Below are positions 18,518-26,430 of a stretch of DNA of 31,010 nucleotides, in pieces (position 1 is the stretch's first letter; every line of letters begins with the position of its first letter). This DNA comes from DATDAH01 sp036525535 (GTDB lineage: Bacteria > Actinomycetota > Acidimicrobiia > Acidimicrobiales > DATDAH01). A model generated the notes under the pieces. The model was given only the letters and a program-made list of their open reading frames with translations, made no database searches and was not told the DNA's origin. The DNA is taken from NCBI GenBank assembly GCA_036525535.1, contig DATDAH010000267.1:1-31010 (forward strand). The letters are read 5' to 3'. The position numbers were made by a program, and so were the translations under genes.

Positions 18518-19648
18518 GTGAGCCGGGTGACGAACCAGCCACCCGACCGGAGCCGCGTGCGCCTGGTCGTCCTGTTCGGCGGGCAGTCCGCCGAGCACGA
18601 CGTGTCCTGCGTGACCGCCAAGCACGTGGTCGCGGCGGCCGACCGGGGCCGCTACGACCTCGAGCCGGTGGGGATCACCCGAGAGGGCGACTGGGTGCGG
18701 GCCGAAGACGCCCGGGCGGCCATCGAGGGGGGCGCCGCCGCGTTGCCCGCGGCCCTCTCGGCCACCGGGAGCGCCATCGACCACGAAGCCGCGATCGTGC
18801 CCACCGCGTCCGGCGAGACGGTCGTCGTGTTCCCGCTGCTGCACGGGCCCATGGGTGAGGACGGCACCGTGCAGGGCCTGCTCGAGCAGGCCGGCGTGCC
18901 CTACATCGGCGCCGGAGTCCTTGGCTCCGCCGTGGCCATGGACAAGGCCATGGCCAAGGACGTGTTGGCGGCCAAGGGGATACCCCAGCCCCGCTGGCTG
19001 GCGTACCGGTCCAGTGACCTCGACACCCTGCCGGTGGACGAGATCACCCGCGAGCTGGGCCTGCCCTGCTTCGTGAAGCCGGCCAATCTCGGCAGCTCCG
19101 TCGGCGTCTCCAAGGCTCACGACCGCGACGAGTTGACGGCCGCCCTGGAGTTGGCCTTCAGCTACGACGAGTGGGTCGTGGTGGAGGAGGCTGTGGTCGC
19201 CCGCGAGATCGAACTGGCCGTCCTGGGCAACACCGACCTCCGGGTGTCAGTGCCCGGCGAGGTCACCCCGGCAGCCGAGTTCTACGACTACGAGGACAAG
19301 TACCTTGACGGCCGGGCCGAGCTGACCATCCCCGCCGAGCTGCCGCCGGAGGTCGTCGAGACGTTCCAGGACCTGGCCCTGCGGGCCTACCGGGCCCTGC
19401 GGGCCGAGGGCATGGCGCGGGTCGACTTCCTCTACGAGGAGGGCGGACGGGGGCCGCTGCTCAACGAGATCAACACCATCCCGGGCTTCACGCCCATCTC
19501 CATGTACCCGAAGCTGTGGGCGGCCTCCGGCCTGCCCTACGACCAGCTCATCGACGAGCTGGTGGCGTTGGCCCTCGAGCGCCACGAGCGCCGGACCAAG
19601 ACCCGTCGGACCAGCCGCACGTCCCGCGAGGAGCTCCAGGCGAACTGA
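18518..19648 (+). CDS. ddl: D-alanine--D-alanine ligase
   Basis: It joins two D-alanines at the cost of ATP for peptidoglycan synthesis. The 376-residue ATP-grasp enzyme has the N-terminal LFGGQSAEHDVS motif, HGPMGEDGTVQGLLE, the ATP-grasp CFVKPANLGSSVGVSK loop and EINTIPGFTPISMYPKLW at the C terminus with its metal-binding Glu/Asn. The FTPISMYPKLW end is typical of D-Ala-D-Ala, not vancomycin-type D-Ala-D-Lac, ligases. GTG 18518 is the outer start; GTG 18527 and GTG 18557 are possible, and the last leaves 53 bp for divergent promoters and is preceded by GGAG. The last base of its TGA is the first base of the next gene's ATG. Confidence 0.95.
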   Translation: MSRVTNQPPDRSRVRLVVLFGGQSAEHDVSCVTAKHVVAAADRGRYDLEPVGITREGDWVRAEDARAAIEGGAAALPAALSATGSAIDHEAAIVPTASGETVVVFPLLHGPMGEDGTVQGLLEQAGVPYIGAGVLGSAVAMDKAMAKDVLAAKGIPQPRWLAYRSSDLDTLPVDEITRELGLPCFVKPANLGSSVGVSKAHDRDELTAALELAFSYDEWVVVEEAVVAREIELAVLGNTDLRVSVPGEVTPAAEFYDYEDKYLDGRAELTIPAELPPEVVETFQDLALRAYRALRAEGMARVDFLYEEGGRGPLLNEINTIPGFTPISMYPKLWAASGLPYDQLIDELVALALERHERRTKTRRTSRTSREELQAN

Positions 19649-20472
19649 TGGGACCCCATTCCCTGGACACGGCGCCGTTCCGAGTCGCCCCGGGCGCCGC
19701 CGTCGACCTCACCCAGCGTGACACCCGGGACACCGGCGACTTCGACGGCGGCAAGGACGAGGGGCGCGCCGCCTACCAGAAGCAGTGCGACCGCCTGGAG
19801 GAGCTCCAGAACCTCCTGTACGCGGACGGCCGCCACAAGCTGCTCGTGGTCCTGCAGGCCATGGACACCGGCGGCAAGGACGGCACCATCCGCCACGTCT
19901 TCCGGCACACCAACCCCCAGGGCGTGCACGTCGCCACCTTCAAGCGCCCCAGCGAGGAGGAGCTGGCCCACGACTACCTGTGGCGGGTCCATCCCCACAC
20001 CCCGCGGGACGGCCAGATCGCGATCTTCAACCGCAGCCACTACGAGGACGTCCTCGTGGTTCGGGTCCACGACCTCGTTCCCGAGGAACGCTGGCGACGG
20101 CGCTACGACCACATCACGGCCTGGGAGCAGCAGCTGGCGGACGAGGGCACCACGATCCGCAAGTTCTTCCTGCACATCTCCGAGGGGGAGCAGGCCAAGC
20201 GCCTGCAGGCCCGCATCGACGACCCGGAGAAGCGGTGGAAGTTCGAGAAGGGCGACCTGGCCGAACGGCAACATTGGGACGACTACAGGGCGGCCTACGA
20301 AGAGATGCTCACCCGGACCTCGACCGACGCCGCCCCCTGGTACGTGGTCCCCGCTGACCGCAAGTGGTTCCGCAACCTGGCCGTGTCGCAGGTCCTCGTC
20401 GACACGCTGGCGTCCCTGGACCTGCGCTACCCCGCCGCGGAGGAGGGACTCGAGGGCGTCGTGGTGACCTGA
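19648..20472 (+). CDS. PPK2-family polyphosphate:nucleotide phosphotransferase
   Basis: It uses inorganic polyphosphate to phosphorylate nucleoside mono- or diphosphates. The 274 residues form one PPK2 domain: N-terminal YQKQCDRLEELQNLLY, Walker A MDTGGKDG (72-79), Walker-B-like IAIFNRSHYEDVLVVRVH (125-141), a lid region with FFLHISEGEQAKRLQAR, and WYVVPADRKWFRNLAVSQ near the end. The NRSHYEDV form is typical of the PPK2 subgroup that can phosphorylate AMP (class III-like), but the class should be checked by phylogeny. ATG 19648 shares a base with the ddl stop, so it is translationally coupled. It overlaps the PiT phosphate transporter by 46 bp at the 3' ends. Confidence 0.93.
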   Translation: MGPHSLDTAPFRVAPGAAVDLTQRDTRDTGDFDGGKDEGRAAYQKQCDRLEELQNLLYADGRHKLLVVLQAMDTGGKDGTIRHVFRHTNPQGVHVATFKRPSEEELAHDYLWRVHPHTPRDGQIAIFNRSHYEDVLVVRVHDLVPEERWRRRYDHITAWEQQLADEGTTIRKFFLHISEGEQAKRLQARIDDPEKRWKFEKGDLAERQHWDDYRAAYEEMLTRTSTDAAPWYVVPADRKWFRNLAVSQVLVDTLASLDLRYPAAEEGLEGVVVT

Positions 20473-21602
20473 TCCTCGTGCTCGTCCTCGGCCACCACCA
20501 GCGCGCTGATGTCGTCGGCCCCCGGTGCCGACCGCATCGAGCGGAAGGTGAGCCAGCCGGCGACGAGGAAGCCGAAGGTGATGGCGATCCCGGCGACGAC
20601 CGGCGGCAGGTGCACCGTGACCACGAAGGTCCCGGCCGAGATCAGGGCGGCGAGGGGCAGGGTGATGACCCACGCGGAGACGAGGTGGCCGAACACCCGC
20701 CAGTCCACATCACTGGCCGGATTGGCGATGCCGGCGCCGCCGATGCCGCCGGCCACGGTCTGGGTCGTCGACACCGGCGCCCCGACGGCGGTGGACCCGA
20801 ACAGGGCGATCGCCGCGCTGGACTCGGCCGCGAACCCGCTCAGTGGTCGCAGCTCGGTGATGCGACCGCCCATCGTGTGCACGATCCGCCAGCCACCGGC
20901 ATAGGTGCCGGCCGCGATCGCGCCATGGGCGAGCAGCACGACCCAGAGGGGGATGTCGATGTCGCTGCCGCCCTGCAGGTGGCCGGTGGTGATGAGCACG
21001 GCGGCGACCACCCCCATCGTCTTCTGGGCGTCGTTGCCGCCGTGGCCGAGCGAGAGGGCGGCGGACGAGAACAGCTGGCCCCGGCGGAAGAACGACTGGA
21101 CCCGGGGACCATCGCCGCCGCGGGTGACGAGGCGCAACGTCGTCATCAGGATCATGGCGAGGAGCATCCCGACCAGCGGGCTGACCACGATGAAGATGGC
21201 GACCTTGCGCACCGCGGACAGCGAGATGGCGTCCCAGCCGCCCGCCACCAGTCCGGCGCCGACCAGTCCCCCCACCAACGCGTGCGAGGACGACGTCGGC
21301 AGGCCGAAGTGCCAACTGATGAGGTTCCAGATCGTGGCCCCGGCCACGGCGGCGAAGATGAGGGCCAGGCTGATGTCGCCCTCCTTCACGACGGTGGCCA
21401 CGGTGTTGGCCACCGCGGTGCCGAAGACCAGGAAGGCCACGAAGTTCCACCCCGCCGCCCACGCCACCGCGGCGCGGGGTTTCAGCACGCCCGTGGCGAT
21501 GACGGTCGCCACCGAGTTCGCGGAGTCGTGGAACCCGTTCGTGTAGTCGAACACCGCGCAGAGCGCGATGACACCGATGGTTGCCGCCAGGGTCGCCGTC
21601 AC
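20427..21602 (-). CDS. pit: PiT-family low-affinity inorganic phosphate transporter
   Basis: It imports phosphate (or metal-phosphate) driven by the proton gradient. The 391-residue protein has the two inverted PiT signature repeats: YTNGFHDSANSVATVIATG near the N terminus and LSLGHGGNDAQKTMG in the second half. It also shows GLPTSSSHALVGGLVGAG and GAPVSTTQTVAGGIGGAG, each preceding a helix. About ten membrane segments are expected. GTG 21602 begins MTATLAATIGVIALC. The upstream oxygenase-like gene ends 38 bp before it on the same strand; a weak 4-bp GC hairpin lies in that gap. Its pairing with PPK2 links phosphate uptake with polyphosphate use. Confidence 0.95.
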   Translation of the reverse strand: MTATLAATIGVIALCAVFDYTNGFHDSANSVATVIATGVLKPRAAVAWAAGWNFVAFLVFGTAVANTVATVVKEGDISLALIFAAVAGATIWNLISWHFGLPTSSSHALVGGLVGAGLVAGGWDAISLSAVRKVAIFIVVSPLVGMLLAMILMTTLRLVTRGGDGPRVQSFFRRGQLFSSAALSLGHGGNDAQKTMGVVAAVLITTGHLQGGSDIDIPLWVVLLAHGAIAAGTYAGGWRIVHTMGGRITELRPLSGFAAESSAAIALFGSTAVGAPVSTTQTVAGGIGGAGIANPASDVDWRVFGHLVSAWVITLPLAALISAGTFVVTVHLPPVVAGIAITFGFLVAGWLTFRSMRSAPGADDISALVVAEDEHEDQVTTTPSSPSSAAG

Positions 21603-21640
21603 GGTCGTCTAGCCCGAGCGGTCTTTCCGCACCGCGGTCC

Positions 21641-22648
21641 TCACCCCGGGACCGGCTGCGGGAAGCGGATGTGCTCCCGGATGAGCATCGTGGCGAACGC
21701 TTTGGGCTCCGGACGCTCGCCGGCCAGTACACCCCGCCCGCGCAGGTCGTCCTCCAAGCGGCCGAGGATGACCTCCAGGCTGAGGTCGTCGGCGTGATCG
21801 GCCCAGGCCCGGCGCTCGGCCTCGTCGGCGAAGCAGTAGGCCTTCCACGAGACGGAGAAGCGTAGGTCGTCCCACGGGTAGGTGACCGGATCGGGACCGG
21901 CCCCCTGCAGTGTCCAGCGGCCGTCACCCACGAAACGCAGCTCCGGTCGCGGCCCGAGCACGGGGACCTGGGCATCGGGGGCACCCACCCGGTCGACACC
22001 GTGGAACACGCTGTCGGTGTCGAGGAGGACGGCGGCGTCGTGCCGCACGGGGAGGGCCACCGCCGGGCTGTCGACCCCGTCCGGGTAGTAGGCGAAGGCC
22101 CCCTCGACGGCGTCGCCGAAGTAGGCCACGCCGGTGGCGATGGGCATGCGCCAGCCCTCGAAGCGTCCGGAGTGGTGCATGACGACCATGAGCCACTGCG
22201 GGAGGTGGAGCCGGTTGGCCCCGCGGAACTCGGGCACGTCGGTGTGCACGGCGAGCTCCTGGCCGGGCAGCAGCAGGTTGGCGTAGACGATGGCAGGCAC
22301 GATCACGTCACGTCCATGCAGGGCACGGGCCGCCTCCACGAACCCCTCGTGGTGCAGGAAGGGCTCGATGCCCGGGGCCCGCACGTCCTCGCCGTAGGCG
22401 TAGGTCTCACGGAAGTAGTTCGTGCGGTCGGCCAGCGTCGAGGTCGGCTCGCCTGTCCGGCCGAAGCGGCCGCCCGAGCGCACGTAGTTGGCTGCGGCGT
22501 CGATGCGCTGGGGCAGGTCGCCGTAGTTCTGCTCGGTCGTCTCTGCGCTGTAGGTGCGATACGTCCCGAAGGCCTCGGCCAATCGGAGCATGGCCGACGC
22601 TCCTTCGGCCCCCAGGAGCGGGTCGAACACGGTGACCGTGGCCGTCAT
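21641..22648 (-). CDS. Putative Fe(II)/2-oxoglutarate-type oxygenase (double-stranded beta-helix protein)
   Basis: I infer an iron-dependent oxygenase from a facial-triad-like pattern in the 335 residues: His135-x-Asp137 in LAVHTDVPEF and a distal His216 in DSVFHGVDRVG, with Arg220 or Arg238 (PELRFVG) placed to hold 2-oxoglutarate. The stretches between (FEGWRMPIATGVAYFGD, AAVLLDTDSVF) have the alternating pattern of a beta-barrel core. Residues 1-115 are a helical N-terminal part. No named subfamily or substrate is recognised. ATG 22648 overlaps the methyltransferase stop (ATGA, 22645-22648), so it belongs to the TetR-methyltransferase unit. Its role might be hydroxylation of a lipid or small molecule handled by the divergent operon (inference). 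Confidence 0.65.
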   Translation of the reverse strand: MTATVTVFDPLLGAEGASAMLRLAEAFGTYRTYSAETTEQNYGDLPQRIDAAANYVRSGGRFGRTGEPTSTLADRTNYFRETYAYGEDVRAPGIEPFLHHEGFVEAARALHGRDVIVPAIVYANLLLPGQELAVHTDVPEFRGANRLHLPQWLMVVMHHSGRFEGWRMPIATGVAYFGDAVEGAFAYYPDGVDSPAVALPVRHDAAVLLDTDSVFHGVDRVGAPDAQVPVLGPRPELRFVGDGRWTLQGAGPDPVTYPWDDLRFSVSWKAYCFADEAERRAWADHADDLSLEVILGRLEDDLRGRGVLAGERPEPKAFATMLIREHIRFPQPVPG

Positions 22649-23424
22649 CGGGGCAACGCTACATAGCGCCGGAACCTCACCCCCAAGCCGATCGGTCGGG
22701 GATCGTCGCTGGGCTCGGGTTGTCCCGCCGCCCACGCCCGTGCCGCCTCGCCGCCACGGGCCCGATCCTCGTCGCTGGCCGACCAGGTCCAGCCCATCAC
22801 CCCGGCTTCGATCAGGTCGATGAGGTCGTCGATCGACACGAGGCGGTCATCGGGCACCTCGGTCAACCAGTCCCCGACGAAGCCTCGGCTGCGCAGGTAG
22901 GCGTCGAGACCCTCCACCTGGTCGAGGCCCACGGGCGTCCGGTCGATGCCGGCCGCCTTGGCGAACACCACGGCCACCTCCTTGGCCCGCGCCCCGAGTC
23001 CACCCCGGGCCCAGAGCAGCGCCCCATCCGGGCGGAGCACCCGGAGGACCTCGAGCGTGGCGTCCCGCCACTCGGGTACGAGGTGGAAGACGTGGCTGGC
23101 GATGACCGCTCCGAAGCGGTCGTCGGGAAATGGCAGCTGCGTGCAGTCGGCCTGGCCGATCGGCACGCGCCCGCCCTTGTCGGCCAAGGCCCGCAGCATC
23201 GGCATCGACAGGTCGATGCCGACCACGTCCAGCCCCACCTCGGCCAGCGGCAAGGCGATGCGGCCCGTGCCGACCCCGATCTCGAGCACGGGGCCGTGGC
23301 CGATCAGGGCATCGGCCAGTACGGCCGTCACCTGCGCCGCCGCTTCCGGCGACAGCGAACGGGTGGCGTCGTAGTACCCCGCCGCCCGGTCGAAGCTGAC
23401 CGACGGCCGCTTCGACCAGCTCAC
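22645..23424 (-). CDS. Class I SAM-dependent methyltransferase
   Basis: The 259-residue protein begins with SFDRAAGYYDATRS, the usual prelude of UbiE/Methyltransf_11-type enzymes. Motif I is VLEIGVGTGRIALPLA (Glu48, Gly50-Gly54), followed by Asp71 in GIDLSMPML for the ribose, DCTQLPFPDDRFGAVIASHVFHL (the acidic loop and post-motif region) and VLRVLRPDGALLWARGG (motif III). The methyl acceptor is unknown. GTG 23424 overlaps the TetR stop by four bases and the 3' end overlaps the oxygenase gene, so all three genes should be made together. The open frame upstream of 23424 belongs to another gene's antisense. Confidence 0.9.
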   Translation of the reverse strand: MSWSKRPSVSFDRAAGYYDATRSLSPEAAAQVTAVLADALIGHGPVLEIGVGTGRIALPLAEVGLDVVGIDLSMPMLRALADKGGRVPIGQADCTQLPFPDDRFGAVIASHVFHLVPEWRDATLEVLRVLRPDGALLWARGGLGARAKEVAVVFAKAAGIDRTPVGLDQVEGLDAYLRSRGFVGDWLTEVPDDRLVSIDDLIDLIEAGVMGWTWSASDEDRARGGEAARAWAAGQPEPSDDPRPIGLGVRFRRYVALPR

Positions 23425-24020
23425 GCGGCCACCGGGGCGGTGAGCGCCGACCGGAGGAAGTCGAGCAGCTCGCGGCGCCGGCGGGCCAGCGAGCGCAGGG
23501 TGGGCTCCTCGCCGAGGGCCCGCAGGACCTCGACCTCCGTGGCCATGCCGATGACGGTTGAATAGGCCGACATCAGCAGGAGGCGGGAGTCGGTGGCCCG
23601 CATGCGCCCGGCGGCCATCTCGACCTCGAGGAACTCGCGGGCTCGCTGCACGAGCGGGTCGAGGACGGCCATCAACCGGGGAGCAGCAGGCGGACCGAGT
23701 CGGCTGACCTCCCGGAGCAGCCCGAGCAGCTCGGGCCGACGCAGGGCCAGCCGGAACACCGAGCGGACGACGGCCTCGACCCGGTCCCAACCCTCCCCCG
23801 CTCGGGCCAGGGCGTCCTCCAGCGCGGCCGACAGCTCGGTCGCGCTCCGATCGACGACGGCGTCCAGCAGAACCGGCTTCGAGGTGAAGTAGTAGAGGAC
23901 CGCCTGCTTGGACACGCCGACCTCGCCGGCGACGTCGTCGAGCGACGTCGCCTCGTAGCCGCGGGTCGCGAAGGACACCAACGCGGCGTCCAGTGCCCGG
24001 TCGCGGGTGGAGGTGGTCAC
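23421..24020 (-). CDS. TetR-family transcriptional regulator
   Basis: The 199 residues have an N-terminal TetR helix-turn-helix: ALDAALVSFATRGYEATSLDDVAGEVGVSKQAVLYYFTSKPVLLDAVV contains the conserved G-Y/T-T-S and Y-Y-F-x-S-K landmarks (quoted positions about 10-55). The C-terminal ligand domain is helical and unremarkable, with a long basic helix near residues 175-190. It is divergent from the acyl-CoA reductase operon across 25 bp that carry a palindrome, and it leads the methyltransferase-oxygenase unit. The arrangement predicts that it represses both sets and is released by a lipid-like or acyl-CoA ligand (inference). GTG 24020 has no Shine-Dalgarno in the intergenic space, consistent with leaderless or near-leaderless mRNA. 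Confidence 0.92.
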   Translation of the reverse strand: MTTSTRDRALDAALVSFATRGYEATSLDDVAGEVGVSKQAVLYYFTSKPVLLDAVVDRSATELSAALEDALARAGEGWDRVEAVVRSVFRLALRRPELLGLLREVSRLGPPAAPRLMAVLDPLVQRAREFLEVEMAAGRMRATDSRLLLMSAYSTVIGMATEVEVLRALGEEPTLRSLARRRRELLDFLRSALTAPVAA

Positions 24021-24021
24021 T

Positions 24022-24033
24022 TACCAAATGGTA
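24022..24033. promoter_or_regulatory. Probable TetR operator palindrome in the divergent promoter region
   Basis: TACCAAATGGTA consists of perfect 5-bp arms (TACCA/TGGTA) around AA. It sits one base from the TetR start codon (24020) and 13 bases before ATG 24046 of the reductase gene. A TAGAAC stretch just after it (24032-24037) could be the -10 box of the plus-strand operon, which the bound regulator would cover. There is no other palindrome in the 25-bp gap. Confidence 0.6.
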
Positions 24034-24045
24034 GAACACTGGGCC

Positions 24046-26430
24046 ATGGGCATCGCCGAAGGCCTCGACGGCAAGCGCATCGCCGTCACCGGGAGCACGG
24101 GCTTCCTCGGCACCGCCCTGGTCGAGCGCCTCCTGCGCTCCGCGCCCGGCTGCGAGCTGGTCCTGCTCATCCGCCCCGGGCGGCGCTCCGATCCGACCCG
24201 TCGGGCCAACCGGGAGATCTTCCGCAACGACGCCTTCGACCGCCTCCGCGAGGAGTGGGGGGACGAGTTCCAGGCTGCCATCGACCGACGGGTCACGGCG
24301 GTGGCCGGCGACGTCGGCACCGACGGCCTCGGTCTCGAGGACGACGGTCGGGCGGCCGTGGCCACCTGCGACATCGTCATCCACTCCGCGGCCACGGTCT
24401 CCTTCGACTCCCCCCTCGATCAGGCGGTCGAAGTCAACCTCCTCGGCCCCAGCCGCATCGCCGCCGTCCTCAACGACCTGGGCGTGACGCCCCATCTCGT
24501 GGCCGTCTCCACCTGCTACGTGGCCGGCAGCCGCCGAGGTGCCGCTCCCGAGGAGCTCGTCGAGGAGAGCGACTTCTTCACCGACGTCTCCTGGCGGGGC
24601 GAGGTCGATGCCGCCCGCCGCATGCGCACCGACGTGGAGGCGGCCAGCCGGACCCCCGAGAAGCTGGCCGACTACCGCAAGCAGGCCCGCCAGGAGCTCG
24701 GGGCTGCCGGCGTGCCCCTGCTGGCCGAGAAGACGGAGCAGTTCCGGAACCGCTGGGTCACCGATCGCATGGCCGAGGCCGGGCGGGCCCGAGCGGCGTC
24801 GTTGGGTTGGCCCGACGCCTACGCGTACACGAAGGCGCTGGGCGAACGAGCCCTCTGCGAGACCCGGGGCGACCTCCCCGTGAGCATCGTGCGGCCCTCG
24901 ATCATCGAGTCGGCCTGGGCCGAGCCCAAGCCGGGCTGGATCCGGGGCTTCCGCATGGCCGAGCCGGTGATCATCTCCTACGCCCGGGGCCTGCTGAAGC
25001 AGTTCCCCGGCGTGCCCGAGGGCATCGTCGACGTGATCCCGGTCGACCAGGTGGCCGCCGCCATCATCGCCGTCGCCGGCACCGGCCCGTCCGCGGACGG
25101 GTCCGTCGACATCACGCAGGTGGCGTCGGGCTCGGCCAACCCCCTGCGCTACGGCCAGTTGGTGGACCTGACCTCGAGCTGGTTCAAGGACCACCCGCTC
25201 TACGACCGGGAGGGTCAGCCGATCGTCCCCGGCGACTGGTCCTTCCCCGGGCGGGGTCGGGTCGAGTCCCAACTCCGGAGGGCCAGGACGACACTGGAGC
25301 GGGCCGACCGTGTCCTGTCGCTCCTGCCCCTGCGGGGCAGGCAGGCCGAGTGGTCGGCCCGGCTCGAGGATCGGCGGGAACAGGCCGAGAGCGCCATCGG
25401 CTACGTCGAGCTGTACGGCGCCTACGCCGAGTGCGAGGCCGTCTACGGCGTCGACAACCTGCTGGCCCGCTGGGACGCCCTCGACGACGGCGACCGGGAG
25501 ACCTTCGACTTCGATCCCCGCACCATCCACTGGCCCACGTACGTACAGGACATCCACCTGCCGTCGATCGTCACCCAGGCCCGGGTGCGGACCGAGGGCG
25601 GCGGGCGCACGACCTCGGACCGCCAGGGCCGGCTGCGGGAGCAGGTGCTGTCCCCGGACCGGCACCTGGCCGCGTTCGACCTCGAGAACACCCTCATCGC
25701 CTCCAACGTGGTCGCGTCGTACTCGTGGCTGGCCTCCCGCCGCCTGCCGCCGACGGACCGGGCCCGCTTCGTCGCCCAGATGCTGCGGGAGGGACCGAGC
25801 CTGTTGGCCCTCGACCGTCGGGACCGCAGTGACTTCCTGCGTCACTTCTACCGGCGCTACGAGAACGCGCCGGTCGATCAGATCGACGCCGACGCCTGGC
25901 AGATGTTCAGCGACCTGATCCTGACCAAGTCGTTCCCAGCCGGCATCCGGCGGGTGCGGAGGCACCGGGCGCTCGGTCACCGCACCGTGCTCATCACCGG
26001 TGCCCTCGATTTCGTGGTCGAGCCGCTGCGTCCGCTCTTCGACGACATCGTCTGCGCCTCGCTGGAGCAGAAGCACGGCCGCTACACGGGCGGCATGAAA
26101 GACGTTCCCCCGACCGGCGAGGCCCGAGCCCAGGCCATGGCCGACTACGCCAAGGCCGAAGGGCTGTCGCTGGCCGAGTCCGTGGCCTACGCCGACTCGG
26201 CGTCCGACCTGCCGATGCTCGAGGCCGTCGGGTTCCCCGTGGCGGTGAACCCCGAGACCCGGCTGGCGACCCTGGCCCGCAAACGGGGCTGGCTGGTGGA
26301 GACCTTCGACAAGTCGCCCGGCGGGCCTCGCCCGCCCCTGCCCCTGGCGGCCCGCCCCGGGGGCCGGGAGGGCTGGTTGGCCCGAAGCCTCGACCGCATG
26401 ACCCCGACCAGTGGTGTGTCCGGACGATGA
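24046..26430 (+). CDS. Fatty acyl-CoA reductase (FAR-like) fused to a HAD-IB phosphatase-like domain
   Basis: The 794-residue protein has two units. Residues about 8-350 are an extended SDR/FAR NAD(P)-binding domain with TGSTGFLG (15-22), HSAATVSFD, STCYVAG (Ser155) and Tyr259-x-x-x-Lys263, then VRPSIIESAWAEPKPGWI, which is typical of fatty acyl reductases. Residues about 440-510 resemble the FAR C-terminal domain (FDFDPRTIHWPTYV). It should reduce a long-chain acyl-CoA to aldehyde or alcohol. Residues about 540-750 are HAD-IB-like: nucleophile Asp545 in FDLENTL, LITGA (Thr651), and DSASDLPML (Asp717/Asp721). The second motif-I Asp is Glu547, and the expected GEAK lysine is Arg694, so phosphatase activity may be altered. 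ATG 24046 follows a TetR operator; the stop overlaps the next gene by ATGA. Confidence 0.85.
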   Translation: MGIAEGLDGKRIAVTGSTGFLGTALVERLLRSAPGCELVLLIRPGRRSDPTRRANREIFRNDAFDRLREEWGDEFQAAIDRRVTAVAGDVGTDGLGLEDDGRAAVATCDIVIHSAATVSFDSPLDQAVEVNLLGPSRIAAVLNDLGVTPHLVAVSTCYVAGSRRGAAPEELVEESDFFTDVSWRGEVDAARRMRTDVEAASRTPEKLADYRKQARQELGAAGVPLLAEKTEQFRNRWVTDRMAEAGRARAASLGWPDAYAYTKALGERALCETRGDLPVSIVRPSIIESAWAEPKPGWIRGFRMAEPVIISYARGLLKQFPGVPEGIVDVIPVDQVAAAIIAVAGTGPSADGSVDITQVASGSANPLRYGQLVDLTSSWFKDHPLYDREGQPIVPGDWSFPGRGRVESQLRRARTTLERADRVLSLLPLRGRQAEWSARLEDRREQAESAIGYVELYGAYAECEAVYGVDNLLARWDALDDGDRETFDFDPRTIHWPTYVQDIHLPSIVTQARVRTEGGGRTTSDRQGRLREQVLSPDRHLAAFDLENTLIASNVVASYSWLASRRLPPTDRARFVAQMLREGPSLLALDRRDRSDFLRHFYRRYENAPVDQIDADAWQMFSDLILTKSFPAGIRRVRRHRALGHRTVLITGALDFVVEPLRPLFDDIVCASLEQKHGRYTGGMKDVPPTGEARAQAMADYAKAEGLSLAESVAYADSASDLPMLEAVGFPVAVNPETRLATLARKRGWLVETFDKSPGGPRPPLPLAARPGGREGWLARSLDRMTPTSGVSGR

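Noticed and set aside
21618..21630. Small hairpin between the oxygenase-like gene and the PiT gene
   Set aside because: The stem is only 4 bp with a 5-base loop and no U-tract, too weak to call a terminator.
22645..26076. Minus-strand frame extending far upstream of the methyltransferase, opposite the acyl reductase
   Set aside because: Only the part below 23424 resembles a protein (the methyltransferase). The rest is antisense to the TetR gene's other frames and the reductase, which have clear motifs.
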